Source: Sphingobium sp. CECT 9361
GTDB lineage: Bacteria; Pseudomonadota; Alphaproteobacteria; Sphingomonadales; Sphingomonadaceae
Assembly (NCBI RefSeq): GCF_918741285.1
Contig: NZ_CAKKNC010000001.1
Coordinates: 248,001-312,000 of the forward strand
Length of the DNA: 64,000 nt
Direction of reading: 5' to 3'
Below are positions 17,744 through 26,853 of this stretch, in pieces. A program made the translations under genes and the position numbers. Numbering within the stretch: position 1 is the first letter of the stretch; each line of letters opens with the position of its first letter. A model generated the notes under the pieces. It was not told the origin of the DNA. It worked only from the letters and a program-made list of their open reading frames with translations, and ran no database searches.

Positions 17744-19561
17744 ATGTCCCTGCGTAATATCGCCATCATCGCGCACGTCGATCATGGCAAGACCACCCTC
17801 GTTGATCAGCTCTTCCGTCAGTCCGGCACGTTCCGCGACAATCAGCGCGTCGAAGAGCGCGCAATGGACAGCAACGACCTGGAAAAAGAACGCGGGATCA
17901 CCATCCTTGCCAAGCCGACCTCCATCGAGTGGGAAGGCACGCGCATCAACATCGTGGATACGCCGGGCCACGCCGACTTCGGTGGCGAAGTGGAGCGCAT
18001 CCTCTCGATGGTCGACGGCGTGATCCTGCTGGTCGACTCTTCGGAAGGCGCGATGCCGCAGACCAAGTTCGTGACTGGCAAGGCGCTGGCGCTGGGCCTG
18101 CGTCCGATCGTGGTCGTCAACAAGGTCGACCGTCCTGACGAGCGCATTCAGGAAGTGCTCGATGAAGTGTTCGACCTGTTCGTCAGCCTGGAAGCGTCCG
18201 ACGAGCAGCTCGATTTCCCCGTCCTCTACGCATCGGGCCGTAACGGCTACGCCAGCGAAGATCCGCAGGCGCGTTCAGGCACACTGACGCCGATGTTCCA
18301 GAAGATCGTCGATCACGTTCCGCCGCCGTCCGCCGATCCCGACGGTCCGTTCAAGTTCCTCGTGACGCTGCTCGACCGTGACAACTTCCTTGGTCGCGTC
18401 CTGACCGGTCTGGTCTTCTCCGGTTCGGTCAAGACCAACCAGGCGATCCACGCGCTAGATAACGATGGCAAGATCATCGAAACCGGCCGCGCGTCGAAGA
18501 TTATGTCGTTCCGCGGTCTGGAGCGCGTTCCTGTTGACGAAGCCAAGGCAGGCGACATCATCTCGCTGGCTGGCCTGACCGTCGCGACCGTGTCGAACAC
18601 GATCTGCGATCCGCAGGTGACCGAGCCGCTGCACGCACAGCCCATCGATCCGCCCACGCTCTCGATGCGTTTTGCCGTGAACGATTCGCCGATGGCGGGC
18701 CGCGAAGGCACCAAGGTGACGAGCCGTATGATCCGCGACCGTCTGGCGCGCGAAGCGGAATCGAACGTTGCGATCAAGGTGACCGAAAGCGCCGACAAGG
18801 ACAGCTTCGAAGTCGCTGGCCGCGGCGAATTGCAGTTGGGCGTGTTGATCGAAACCATGCGTCGCGAAGGCTTCGAACTGGGCATCAGCCGCCCACGCGT
18901 GCTGTTCCGCGATGGCGAAACCGGTCTGGAAGAGCCGTATGAAACCGTCGTAATCGACGTGGACGAAGAATATTCGGGCACCGTCGTCGACAAGATGGCT
19001 GTGCGTAAGGCAGAACTGACCGACATGCGTCCTTCGGGCGGTGGCAAGACGCGCATCACCTTCTCCGCACCGTCACGCGGCCTGATCGGCTATCATGGCG
19101 AATTCCTGTCCGATACGCGCGGCACGGGCATCATGAACCGCCTGTTCGAGAAGTACGGGCCGCATAAGGGCAAGATCGAAGGCCGCAAGAACGGCGTGTT
19201 GATCTCCAACGGTGCGGGCGAAGCCAATGCCTATGCGCTGGGTCCGCTGGAAGAACGCGGTATCCTGATGGTTGGCGTGGGCGAAGCGCTCTACGAAGGC
19301 ATGATCATCGGCGAGAACGCGAAGCCCGACGATCTTGAAGTCAACCCGATGAAGAGCAAGGCGCTCACCAACTTCCGCGCCAGTGGCAAGGATGACGCGG
19401 TTCGCCTGACCCCGCCGAAGAAGCTGACGCTGGAACAGGCCATCGCTTACATCGATGACGATGAAATGGTCGAAGTGACGCCCAAGTCGATCCGCCTGCG
19501 CAAGCGCTGGCTCGACCCGAACGAGCGCAAGAAGCAGGCGCGTTCGAAAGCTGCAGCATAA
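17744..19561 (+). CDS. typA: Translational GTPase TypA/BipA
   Basis: Ribosome-associated GTPase of the EF-G superfamily that helps 50S assembly and stress growth. 605 residues, the usual length. P-loop [10 protein letters not shown] (G1), RGITI (G2), [14 protein letters not shown] (G3), NKVDRP (G4), followed by domain II, the EF-G III/V-like domains and the TypA-specific C-terminal domain ([25 protein letters not shown]). The ATG at 17744 was chosen because it begins the conserved [15 protein letters not shown]; the frame is open further upstream but that part is not conserved. A terminator follows the stop. Confidence 0.97.
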   Translation: MSLRNIAIIAHVDHGKTTLVDQLFRQSGTFRDNQRVEERAMDSNDLEKERGITILAKPTSIEWEGTRINIVDTPGHADFGGEVERILSMVDGVILLVDSSEGAMPQTKFVTGKALALGLRPIVVVNKVDRPDERIQEVLDEVFDLFVSLEASDEQLDFPVLYASGRNGYASEDPQARSGTLTPMFQKIVDHVPPPSADPDGPFKFLVTLLDRDNFLGRVLTGLVFSGSVKTNQAIHALDNDGKIIETGRASKIMSFRGLERVPVDEAKAGDIISLAGLTVATVSNTICDPQVTEPLHAQPIDPPTLSMRFAVNDSPMAGREGTKVTSRMIRDRLAREAESNVAIKVTESADKDSFEVAGRGELQLGVLIETMRREGFELGISRPRVLFRDGETGLEEPYETVVIDVDEEYSGTVVDKMAVRKAELTDMRPSGGGKTRITFSAPSRGLIGYHGEFLSDTRGTGIMNRLFEKYGPHKGKIEGRKNGVLISNGAGEANAYALGPLEERGILMVGVGEALYEGMIIGENAKPDDLEVNPMKSKALTNFRASGKDDAVRLTPPKKLTLEQAIAYIDDDEMVEVTPKSIRLRKRWLDPNERKKQARSKAAA

Positions 19562-19570
19562 GATTACAAA

Positions 19571-19602
19571 AGGCCCGGTGAGTGATCATCGGGTCTTTTT
19601 TG
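19571..19602 (+). terminator. Terminator after typA
   Basis: AGGCCCG and CGGGTCT arms around a longer loop, followed by TTTTTTG. Confidence 0.7.
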
Positions 19603-19631
19603 TGGGATCACGCTCGGTACAATTATACGCC

Positions 19632-19716
19632 GTCACCCCGGACTTGATCCGGGGTCCAGTTGGTTCTGCTTGCGACGGTTCAAGGTAGCGGGATCCCGGA
19701 TCAAGTCCGGGATGAC
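19632..19716. repeat. Large inverted repeat (REP/BIME-like)
   Basis: Two 26-base arms (19632-19657 and 19691-19716) that are inverted copies differing at two positions. Each arm has its own internal palindrome around CCCGGACTTGATCCGGG. This CCGGACTTGATCCGG unit is a widespread intergenic repeat type in alphaproteobacteria. It lies between the 3' ends of typA and cfa. Confidence 0.85.
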
Positions 19717-19738
19717 GAGGACATCTGACGTCTCGGCT

Positions 19739-20974
19739 CTACCCCTTCGCGCGCAATGCCTGCTCGGCCTCATGCATATAGTCCCGCGTGATCGGCAGCG
19801 TATGCCTGTCGCGGCTATACTGTAGCTGGAAATTGACCATGCCGCCGCTTTCGAACGCAGCGGTGGCCCCGGCCAGGTAAAAGCTCCACATCCGGAAGAA
19901 GCGCGCGTCGTAGAGCGCTTCGATTTCCGCCTGCTTGTCCTGCACGCGCTTGTACCATTCGCGCAGCGTGTAGGCGTAGTGGAGGCGCAGCACTTCCACA
20001 TCGGTGATCATCAGCTTGTTGCGCTCGCTCGCCTTCATGATTTCGCTGAGCGATGGGCTGTAGCCGCCAGGGAAGATATATTTGCGCGTCCATGCGTCGG
20101 TGGTGCCGGGCTTGTTGATGCGCCCGATGGTGTGGAGCAGCATCACGCCCTGCGACGTCAGGCGATTGTGGCAGGTGCGGAAAAATTCGCGGTAGTTGGG
20201 CGGCCCGACATGTTCGAACATGCCCACCGAGACGATCCGGTCGAATTGCCCGGTAACATCGCGATAGTCGCACAGCTCGAAGCGCACCCGCTCGGACACG
20301 CCCGCTGCCGCGGCCCGTTCCCGCGCGACCTTCAACTGTTCTTCCGAGAGAGTGATGCCCAACACGTCGACGTCGCAGGTGCGGTTTAGGTAAAGCGCCA
20401 TCCCGCCCCAGCCACAGCCGATGTCGAGAACCTTCTGCCCTGCCGATAGATGCAGCTTTGCCGCGATATGCGCCAGCTTGTCGGCCTGCGCTTGTTCCAG
20501 ACTGTTGGCCGGATCGGTCCAGTAGGCGCAGCTATATTGTCGGTCGCGATCCAGGAACAGGTCGTACAATCGGTCTGACAGGTCGTAATGATGCGCCACA
20601 TTGGCGCGCGAACTGCGGCGCTGGTTCAGGCGATTGACGCGACCGACAATGCTGGTGGTGAGGCTGCGCACCGCTCCGGGGCGTTTCAGGCCATAATCGC
20701 CGCTTTCCCAAGGGCGGTTGGCGCGAACGAAGGTCACGAAGTCCAGTATGTCGCCGCCTTCTATCGAATAGCGGCCGTCCATATAGGCTTCGCCAGCACC
20801 CAGCCGCGGATCGCGGATTATGTCGCGCGCCACCTTGGCATCGTGCAGTCGCATGGTGAGAGCGGGCCAGTCTGGATCGCCGTCGCCATAGCTTTTGGCC
20901 GTACCGACAGGGTCGATGACGGTCAGGCGGCCTTTGCGGATTAACTTTGGAAGAAGGCGATCAAGCAACCACAT
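19739..20974 (-). CDS. cfa: Cyclopropane-fatty-acyl-phospholipid synthase
   Basis: SAM-dependent enzyme that turns cis-unsaturated acyl chains of membrane phospholipids into cyclopropane rings, usually in stationary phase or under stress. 411 residues. N-terminal lipid-binding domain with GEAYMDGRYSIEGGD, then NVAHHYDLSDRLYDLFLD, QYSCAYW, and the SAM motif VLDIGCGWGGMALYL, followed by VGMFEHVG (catalytic bicarbonate-site region). All key family blocks are present. It faces typA tail to tail across the inverted repeat. It could instead be a related mycolic-acid-like methyltransferase, but the match to Cfa is good. Confidence 0.93.
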   Translation of the reverse strand: MWLLDRLLPKLIRKGRLTVIDPVGTAKSYGDGDPDWPALTMRLHDAKVARDIIRDPRLGAGEAYMDGRYSIEGGDILDFVTFVRANRPWESGDYGLKRPGAVRSLTTSIVGRVNRLNQRRSSRANVAHHYDLSDRLYDLFLDRDRQYSCAYWTDPANSLEQAQADKLAHIAAKLHLSAGQKVLDIGCGWGGMALYLNRTCDVDVLGITLSEEQLKVARERAAAAGVSERVRFELCDYRDVTGQFDRIVSVGMFEHVGPPNYREFFRTCHNRLTSQGVMLLHTIGRINKPGTTDAWTRKYIFPGGYSPSLSEIMKASERNKLMITDVEVLRLHYAYTLREWYKRVQDKQAEIEALYDARFFRMWSFYLAGATAAFESGGMVNFQLQYSRDRHTLPITRDYMHEAEQALRAKG

Positions 20975-21005
20975 AGCGGAAACCTAGGAAGCCAATTGGC
21001 GTTCG

Positions 21006-21767
21006 TCAAATGCCTGCATACCATTGATAGCCAGCGACATCTTCCCAATAGCCGCCCTTGCCGCCGTGGATGCCGGCAAGATTGTCGACTGCTTCGATGC
21101 CGATCAGATATTTGGCATGTTTATAACCCAGATGGCGCTCGACCCGCAGGCGCAAGGGGGCGCCGTTGGCAACGAACAGCGGTTTGTCGTTGAGGGCAAA
21201 GGCAAGGATTGTCTGGGGATGGAAAGCGTCAACCATGTCGATGCTTTCATAATAAGGCCGCGCCCCGCCATTGGTATCGGCGCAATGGAAGACGAGATAT
21301 TTGGCGCTGGTCTTGAGCTGCGCACCGTCAAGGATCGTACGCAACGGCACGCCGCGCCACTTTCCGATGGCGCTCCAGCCTTCGACACAGTCGTGGCGGG
21401 TGATCTGCTCCCGGTGCGGCAGCGCCTTGATCTGCGGTAGCGATAGCGACAGAGGACGGTTGACGAGGCCGGTGACCTTTAGTCGCCAGTCGGCAAAGTT
21501 ATTGGCGGAGATCGCGGTATATTCCGCCGTTCCCGGATTGCGGGTGCCATTGGGGCGGAAATAGGGGGACATCTGGTCGGGCGTAAATTCCTGTGCCAAG
21601 GCTTGGCGATCGGTCAAGGCGCGCTGGGTCCAGCGGTGGACGTTCTCCGCGCTGAACAGGGCTTTGCGGAAATCCTCGCTCTGCGCGAGCTTGTCGCAGC
21701 CGGTGAGCAATCCGCCTGCCGTCGCTGCAAGGCCGGTCAGCAGGGAGCGGCGGGACATAAATGTCAT
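21006..21767 (-). CDS. Molybdopterin-dependent oxidoreductase (sulfite oxidase/YedY-like), Tat lipoprotein
   Basis: 253 residues. The N-terminus MTFMSRRSLLTGLAATAGGL contains a twin-arginine motif and ends in LLTGC, so it may be Tat-exported and lipid-anchored. The catalytic domain has RHDCVEGWSAIGKWRGV with the Cys ligand of molybdenum, FHCADTNGGARPYYES, and HLGYKHAKYL, as in the sulfite oxidase fold. There is no dimerisation domain, as in MsrP/YedY. The start overlaps the stop of the cytochrome b gene (ATGA), indicating a membrane-linked electron pair in the periplasm. The substrate (sulfite, methionine sulfoxide or other) is not determined. Confidence 0.85.
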   Translation of the reverse strand: MTFMSRRSLLTGLAATAGGLLTGCDKLAQSEDFRKALFSAENVHRWTQRALTDRQALAQEFTPDQMSPYFRPNGTRNPGTAEYTAISANNFADWRLKVTGLVNRPLSLSLPQIKALPHREQITRHDCVEGWSAIGKWRGVPLRTILDGAQLKTSAKYLVFHCADTNGGARPYYESIDMVDAFHPQTILAFALNDKPLFVANGAPLRLRVERHLGYKHAKYLIGIEAVDNLAGIHGGKGGYWEDVAGYQWYAGI

Positions 21768-22504
21768 TGGCCATGCTCCCCGGTGCGGCGTTCCGGCGGC
21801 ACACGATACCAGCCGGTTATCATCGAGCGCACTTCGTTGATCGGCCCGGCCAATAGCACCATCAGTATGTGCACCAGAAAAAAGCCGATGAGCGCAAAGG
21901 CGAAAATGAAGTGGATCGACCGTGCCGACTGTCGACCGCCGAATATCTGCGTGAGCCAAGGCCACGCTGCATCCATGCCTGGCGACATGGCGAGCCCGGT
22001 AAAGATGATGCCGGGGATCAGGATAAAAATGACGCCGATGTAGCTGGCCTTTTGCAGTACATTGTAGCGGAGCGCCGCTGCACCGGTGGGGAAACGCAGG
22101 CGGGCGTGGTCCTTGATATCTTGCCATATATGGCGCGGCTCGAGTTCTTCGCGCCGGAAAGCAAGATCGCGGCTGATGTGGCGGTTGATGAGGCTCCAGA
22201 TCATATACACCAGCAAGGCGAAGGCGAAGATCAGGGCGTAGGCCAGATGCCACTGGCGCGACATCGACAGGCTGTAGCTTCCGGGCAGGGTAATCCAGCC
22301 GGGGAAGCGATCGAGTTCGAGCCAGGGCGTATCGAAATTGGCGCCGTAATTGCCCCAGTAGAGGCGCGGATGGGCGTTGAAGATGCCAAGACCGCTCATG
22401 AACAGCGTCGCGATGGCAATGGCGTTCACCCAGTGCCATATCCGTGTCGAAAGTCGGTGTCGCTTGACCAGCGATCCCGCCGCGATCCTGTCTTCATGGC
22501 TCAT
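21764..22504 (-). CDS. Cytochrome b561-type membrane subunit for the molybdopterin enzyme
   Basis: 246-residue membrane protein with four or five hydrophobic segments and conserved His at HRLSTRIWHWVNA, RQWHLAYALIFAF and RSIHFIFAFALIGFFLVHILM, which fits di-heme b561/thiosulfate-reductase-type cytochromes. It probably passes electrons between the quinone pool and the adjacent molybdopterin protein. The ATG at 22504 was chosen because GGGGAGG lies about eight bases upstream; the in-frame ATG at 22510 is too close to that site. The longer open frame upstream is not needed. Confidence 0.85.
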   Translation of the reverse strand: MSHEDRIAAGSLVKRHRLSTRIWHWVNAIAIATLFMSGLGIFNAHPRLYWGNYGANFDTPWLELDRFPGWITLPGSYSLSMSRQWHLAYALIFAFALLVYMIWSLINRHISRDLAFRREELEPRHIWQDIKDHARLRFPTGAAALRYNVLQKASYIGVIFILIPGIIFTGLAMSPGMDAAWPWLTQIFGGRQSARSIHFIFAFALIGFFLVHILMVLLAGPINEVRSMITGWYRVPPERRTGEHGQ

Positions 22505-22904
22505 GAACATCGCCTCCCCAGCGCGGTATCGGCATCGGCCTTCGACGCTATCGTAACACAGATACGAAAGGAATGTGCGCGCGGTTACATGGGGGCAGGA
22601 TTTTTCCCGCAAGGATGGGGGAGAGCCACCCTTACGTGTACTCAATCCCCCATGCCACAGCCTCGCCATGCCGGTCTTACCGGCGGCACCGCTCCAAATT
22701 ATGTTATTCGGCGCGACAGCAGCGAGGTCGTCATAGAATAATCGGACGCCAAAAAAAAGGGCCGATCCGAAGATCAGCCCGAAAAGTTTTAGGAGAGGAT
22801 GCCTGAAAGGCACGATCCTTGTGACAGCGGAGGACATTTGCTGCAAGTGCGAACGGCGATATTGCAGATGCAAAGATTGCAATCGCCAGCTTTTCCGCCA
22901 TTTT
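22505..22904. other. 400-base intergenic stretch with a minus-strand terminator
   Basis: Between the cytochrome b start and the end of the next minus-strand gene. It holds a clear minus-strand terminator (22751-22780) and, downstream of it, room for a promoter of the cytochrome/molybdoenzyme pair. No convincing gene is seen on either strand. Confidence 0.6.
22751..22780 (-). terminator. Rho-independent terminator for the rlmN-side transcript
   Basis: Read on the minus strand: GGGCTGATC, loop, GATCGGCCC, then eight T. One G-U pair in a nine-pair stem. Confidence 0.9.
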
Positions 22905-23351
22905 TCAGAATGGTAGCGGTCGCAAATTTGGTGCTACCCATGTCGATCGGGCGGATGGATGCATTAGAATTTCCGGCGACCAATAGTGAAAAAGCCAGTT
23001 GGCGGCGCCAGATGGCCCCGCCATCAGCGTAGCATGGACGCGATTCAGGGGCGTTTCGGGGGACGGTTCCCCCAGATGCGCTCGGGCGGCCCGAATCGAT
23101 GCCAGCGTAATCGTCTCATGATAACCGGCGTGCGCGCTGTTCACGCCTCCTGTCGCTGCATTATAGCGGCGGATCATATCGGGCATATCGCGTTCCGCAT
23201 CCAGGTCCGGTCTATGGGCGAGCATCCACAGGCAGGCAGCAAAGTGCGCCGCGTGGGTCCACTCCTGCTTCGGCAGCGTCAGGTCAGCGAAGCGCTCGCC
23301 GACCGCTACGACTGCCGCGTCATCCGGATAGATCGGCGGCGCGTCAGCCAA
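22905..23351 (-). CDS. Conserved hypothetical protein overlapping rlmN
   Basis: About 148 residues, mostly soluble. Recognisable composition: [20 protein letters not shown], then [27 protein letters not shown], a [13 protein letters not shown] helix and a final [13 protein letters not shown]. It reads as a genuine folded protein, but no ATG lies between the rlmN stop and the conserved part. The likely start is the TTG at 23351, whose frame overlaps the last codons of rlmN by eight bases, with AGGCGG just upstream. It is co-transcribed with rlmN and ended by the terminator at 22751. The function is unknown; a link to RNA modification would be guesswork. Confidence 0.65.
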   Translation of the reverse strand: MADAPPIYPDDAAVVAVGERFADLTLPKQEWTHAAHFAACLWMLAHRPDLDAERDMPDMIRRYNAATGGVNSAHAGYHETITLASIRAARAHLGEPSPETPLNRVHATLMAGPSGAANWLFHYWSPEILMHPSARSTWVAPNLRPLPF

Positions 23352-24585
23352 GCGCCGCCTGCTTTTCCTCCGCCATCCGGTCGAGTTCGGCGCGGCTCTT
23401 TTTTTCCGATGCCGATTTGAGCTGACCGCAGGCCGCCATGATGTCGCGCCCGCGCGGGGTGCGGATCGGTGCGGATATGCCGGCCGCAAAAACCAGGTTG
23501 CTGAACGCCTTGATCCGTTCGGGCGAGGAACATTCGTAAAATGCGCCGGGCCATGGGTTGAACGGGATCAGGTTCACCTTTGCAGGCAGCTTGTAATGCT
23601 TGATCAGGCGGATGAGTTCGCGCGCGTCGTCATCGCTGTCGTTCTTGTCCTTCAGCATCACATATTCGAAGGTGATGCGGCGCGCATTGTTCGCCTTGGG
23701 ATAGTCGGCACACGCCTGCAGCAGTTCTTCTATCCCATATTTGCGGTTGATCGGCACGATCTCGTCGCGCACTTCCTTGGTTACGGCATGGAGCGATACG
23801 GCAAGGTTCACGCCGATCTCTTCGGCAGCCCGCGCCATCAAAGGGACGACGCCGCTGGTCGACAGCGTGATACGGCGTTTGGACAGCGCAAGGCCGTCGC
23901 CATCCATCACGACCTTGAGCGCGTCGCGCACATTTTCGAAATTATAGAGTGGCTCGCCCATGCCCATCATCACGATGTTGGTCAGCATGCGTCCATCGGT
24001 GGTGTAGAGCGGAGCGTCCTCATCCTCGTCTTCGTCGTCTACCGCGGCGGCCATGTTGCCCTTGGGCCATTCGCCCAGCGCATCGCGCGCCAGCATGACC
24101 TGTCCCACGATTTCACCGGGCGTGAGGTTGCGGACAAGCCGCATCGTGCCGGTGTAGCAGAAGCGGCAGTTGAGGGTGCAGCCGACCTGACTTGACACGC
24201 AGAGCGTGCCCCGATCCGCATCGGGGATGAACACCATTTCGTAATCCTGCCCATCGTCGGATCGCAGCAGCCATTTGCGCGTACCGTCATTCGATACCTG
24301 CGCCTCGACCACTTCGGGGCGGCCGACGATGAAGCGTTCCGCCATCCACAGCCGCATGGGCTTGGCAAGATCGGTCATCGCCGCGAAATCGGTTTCGCCG
24401 CGATGATAGAGCCAGTGGAACAGTTGCTTGGCGCGCAGCTTGGCTTGCTTGAGGTCCAGCCCCGCTTCGCTCAGCGCGCTTTGAATCTGCGCTTTGTTGA
24501 GGCCAAGCAGATCCACGCGCCCATCGGCACGGGGCGTCACGGTGCGCGGAACCGGCACCGGATCGATATGTCCGGGAATTTGCAT
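23344..24585 (-). CDS. rlmN: Dual-specificity 23S rRNA/tRNA adenine-C2 methyltransferase RlmN
   Basis: Radical-SAM enzyme that methylates A2503 of 23S rRNA and A37 of some tRNAs. The 4Fe-4S motif is in [15 protein letters not shown]; also present are [29 protein letters not shown], the [11 protein letters not shown] block and the C-terminal Cys region AACGQL. 413 residues, slightly longer than E. coli because of an acidic insert (DDEDEDEDA) around residues 195-202. The start at 24585 is ATG. It overlaps the following small gene. Confidence 0.96.
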   Translation of the reverse strand: MQIPGHIDPVPVPRTVTPRADGRVDLLGLNKAQIQSALSEAGLDLKQAKLRAKQLFHWLYHRGETDFAAMTDLAKPMRLWMAERFIVGRPEVVEAQVSNDGTRKWLLRSDDGQDYEMVFIPDADRGTLCVSSQVGCTLNCRFCYTGTMRLVRNLTPGEIVGQVMLARDALGEWPKGNMAAAVDDEDEDEDAPLYTTDGRMLTNIVMMGMGEPLYNFENVRDALKVVMDGDGLALSKRRITLSTSGVVPLMARAAEEIGVNLAVSLHAVTKEVRDEIVPINRKYGIEELLQACADYPKANNARRITFEYVMLKDKNDSDDDARELIRLIKHYKLPAKVNLIPFNPWPGAFYECSSPERIKAFSNLVFAAGISAPIRTPRGRDIMAACGQLKSASEKKSRAELDRMAEEKQAALG

Positions 24586-24631
24586 GAGGGCGCGTATAAG
24601 GGGAAATTCCCTACATTACCAGTTTTCCGGC

Positions 24632-25147
24632 TTAGCGGCGGGAGCAGCCCAATGCGGCGGCGTCCATCGCCGTTGCCGCGCCGGGCAAGGCGTAGGTGTC
24701 GGCGAAGGCGCGACCGGTGCTGGCGACGGTCTGCACGCTCATGCTCGTGCCCGATCGCATGGCGGCGACGATGGCGGCGTCCGTCTGTTTATCGGGCGCC
24801 CAGGCGTCGGCGTTTCCGGCCACCAGCGCGAAGCGGCGGTCGCCGATGCTAAGCGATACGCTGCTGCCGGACTTGCGCGATTGACTGAGGCGGATGTGCA
24901 GTTGGCCGCGAACATTCTGGCGCGGCCATGTCGCGATGGAGGCGAAGGGTTGCCACTTCGCGCCGCCGCCACTGCGGCGCGCCGGTTGAGCGATGGCGTA
25001 GCAGCGCAGCGCCATTACATTTCGGGCCGGATCGCGAAATGCGCCCCAGCTTTCGAAGATGCCGAGCGAATCCCGCGCCGCTGCTGCGCCTGGCGCTGCG
25101 AGCGCAAGCACGATCAGGAGAGCATAAAGACGGCGCACGCGGTTCAT
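24632..25147 (-). CDS. Invasion-associated locus B (IalB)-like periplasmic protein
   Basis: 171 residues with signal peptide MNRVRRLYALLIVLALAAPG ending in AAARD. The mature part contains LGIFESWGAFRD, MALRCYAIAQP, ASIATWPRQNVRGQLHIRLS and a final GCSRR, matching the short IalB-like family of alphaproteobacteria. Two cysteines are placed to form a disulfide. GAGGG precedes the ATG at 25147; an in-frame extension upstream is not supported. The role is unknown outside pathogens. It is divergent from dnaN and lies upstream of rlmN. Confidence 0.75.
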   Translation of the reverse strand: MNRVRRLYALLIVLALAAPGAAAARDSLGIFESWGAFRDPARNVMALRCYAIAQPARRSGGGAKWQPFASIATWPRQNVRGQLHIRLSQSRKSGSSVSLSIGDRRFALVAGNADAWAPDKQTDAAIVAAMRSGTSMSVQTVASTGRAFADTYALPGAATAMDAAALGCSRR

Positions 25148-25299
25148 CACACCCTCGCAAAGCCTAAGCGGCACTTTTTTGCAAGCGGGACCGCTTGCCC
25201 CTCGTTGCATTGTTGGTAATGAAGGACTGGCATCTTGCCCGTCCACCCGGAATCGGGCGGCGCCCACGCAGGCAAGCAGAATAGAAGCGGGACCAGGGA

Positions 25300-26412
25300 A
25301 TGAAGGCCACCATCGAACGCGCGACGCTCCTCAAGAGTCTGGGCCATGTCCAGTCCGTGGTCGAGCGGCGTAATACTATCCCTATCCTGTCCAACGTGCT
25401 GATCGAAGCGACGGCGGATGGCGCGATCAAGCTGATGGCGACCGATCTTGACCTGCAGGTGGTCGAAAGCGTGCAGGCGCAGGTCGAAACCGCCGGTGCG
25501 ACGACGATTTCGGCGCATACGCTGTTCGACATTGCCCGCAAGCTGCCCGAGGGCAGTCAGGTGTCGCTGCAGGCGGCCGAAGGCAAGATGCTGATCCAGG
25601 CGGGCCGCGCCCGGTTCAACCTGTCGACCCTGCCGCGCGACGACTTTCCGATCATCGCGGAAGGCGACCTGCCGGTCAGTTTCGAACTGCCCGCCGAAGT
25701 GCTCAAGCAGATCATCGACAAGACGCGCTTTGCCATTTCGACCGAGGAAACGCGCTATTATCTCAACGGCATCTTCCTGCACGTGTCGGACGATCCGACG
25801 CCGGTGCTGAAGGCGGCGGCGACCGATGGCCATCGGTTGGCGCGTGTTACCGTGGCGCGGCCCGACGGCGCCGAAGGGATGCCGGACATCATCGTGCCGC
25901 GCAAGTGCATCGCGGAACTGCGCAAGCTGCTCGATGAAGTGGACGGCAGCGTGTCGGTGTCGCTGTCGGCGGGCAAGATCCGCTTCGGCATCGGCAGCGC
26001 GATCCTGACCAGCAAGCTGATCGACGGCACTTTCCCGGATTACAGCCGCGTCATCCCGACGGGGAACGACAAGCTGCTGCGGATCGACCCGCGCAGTTTC
26101 GAGCAGGGCGTGGACCGCGTCGCGACCATCGCCACGGAAAAGACCCGTGCAGTCAAGATGGCGCTCGACAAGGACAAGATCACGCTGTCGGTCACCAGCC
26201 CTGAAAACGGCACGGCGGCGGAAGAAGTGTCGGGCGATTATGCGGGCGACAATTTCGAGATCGGGTTCAACGCGCGCTATCTGCTCGATATTTTGGGGCA
26301 GATCGACGGGGACATCGTGGAACTGCACCTCGCCGATGCCGCAGCGCCGACGCTGATCCGGGAGAATGACAAAAGCGCGGCGCTGTATGTGCTGATGCCG
26401 ATGCGGGTGTAG
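25300..26412 (+). CDS. dnaN: DNA polymerase III beta clamp
   Basis: Sliding clamp that tethers DNA polymerase to DNA. 370 residues, three repeated domains, with typical segments MKATIERATLLKSL, RRNTIPILSNVLIEA, YYLNGIFLHV, ATDGHRLA, TFPDYSRVIP and the C-terminal YVLMPMRV. CAGGGA lies just before the ATG. It is not beside dnaA or recF here; a GFA-family gene follows nine bases after its stop. Confidence 0.97.
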   Translation: MKATIERATLLKSLGHVQSVVERRNTIPILSNVLIEATADGAIKLMATDLDLQVVESVQAQVETAGATTISAHTLFDIARKLPEGSQVSLQAAEGKMLIQAGRARFNLSTLPRDDFPIIAEGDLPVSFELPAEVLKQIIDKTRFAISTEETRYYLNGIFLHVSDDPTPVLKAAATDGHRLARVTVARPDGAEGMPDIIVPRKCIAELRKLLDEVDGSVSVSLSAGKIRFGIGSAILTSKLIDGTFPDYSRVIPTGNDKLLRIDPRSFEQGVDRVATIATEKTRAVKMALDKDKITLSVTSPENGTAAEEVSGDYAGDNFEIGFNARYLLDILGQIDGDIVELHLADAAAPTLIRENDKSAALYVLMPMRV

Positions 26413-26420
26413 GCACGACC

Positions 26421-26819
26421 ATGGGCATCAGCATCGAAGGCGGGTGTTTGTGTGGTGCCTGCCGCTACAGTTCCGATGCCGAGCCTATCAACATAAGGGC
26501 CTGCCACTGTCGGCGATGCCAGAAAGCCACTGGCGCGCCCTTTTACGCCAGAGTGATGGTGCCGCTCGACTCGGTTGCTATGTCCGGGCCGATTGGCTGG
26601 TTCGATGCCGATACAGGGGTAAGGCGCGGTTTCTGCACCGGATGCGGCACGAGCCTATTTTCCGAAAGGCAGAGTGCCAATACCGTCGGGTTGACCATGG
26701 GTAGTCTGGACGATCCCGACCGCTTTGCGCCGTCCGAACATATCTGGATATCGTGCAAGCAAGCATGGCTTGTGATCGACGATGGCAGGCCGCAATATCC
26801 CGAAGGTCCACCTGCCTGA
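26421..26819 (+). CDS. GFA-family zinc protein
   Basis: 132-residue cytosolic protein of the glutathione-dependent formaldehyde-activating enzyme/CENP-V fold. Zinc ligands are visible as CLCGACRY, ACHCRRCQKATGAPF and GFCTGCGTSLF. Members bind zinc and sometimes glutathione, and most have no proven reaction. It follows dnaN closely and may be read through from it. It converges on the symporter gene with a 34-base gap. Confidence 0.88.
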   Translation: MGISIEGGCLCGACRYSSDAEPINIRACHCRRCQKATGAPFYARVMVPLDSVAMSGPIGWFDADTGVRRGFCTGCGTSLFSERQSANTVGLTMGSLDDPDRFAPSEHIWISCKQAWLVIDDGRPQYPEGPPA

Positions 26820-26853
26820 CGGGGCTGCGCGGCCCATAGTGCCCGGGTAGCCC

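Noticed and set aside
19633..20001. Minus-strand frame extending out of cfa through the inverted repeat
   Set aside because: Its tail is just a translation of the palindromic repeat, a common artefact.
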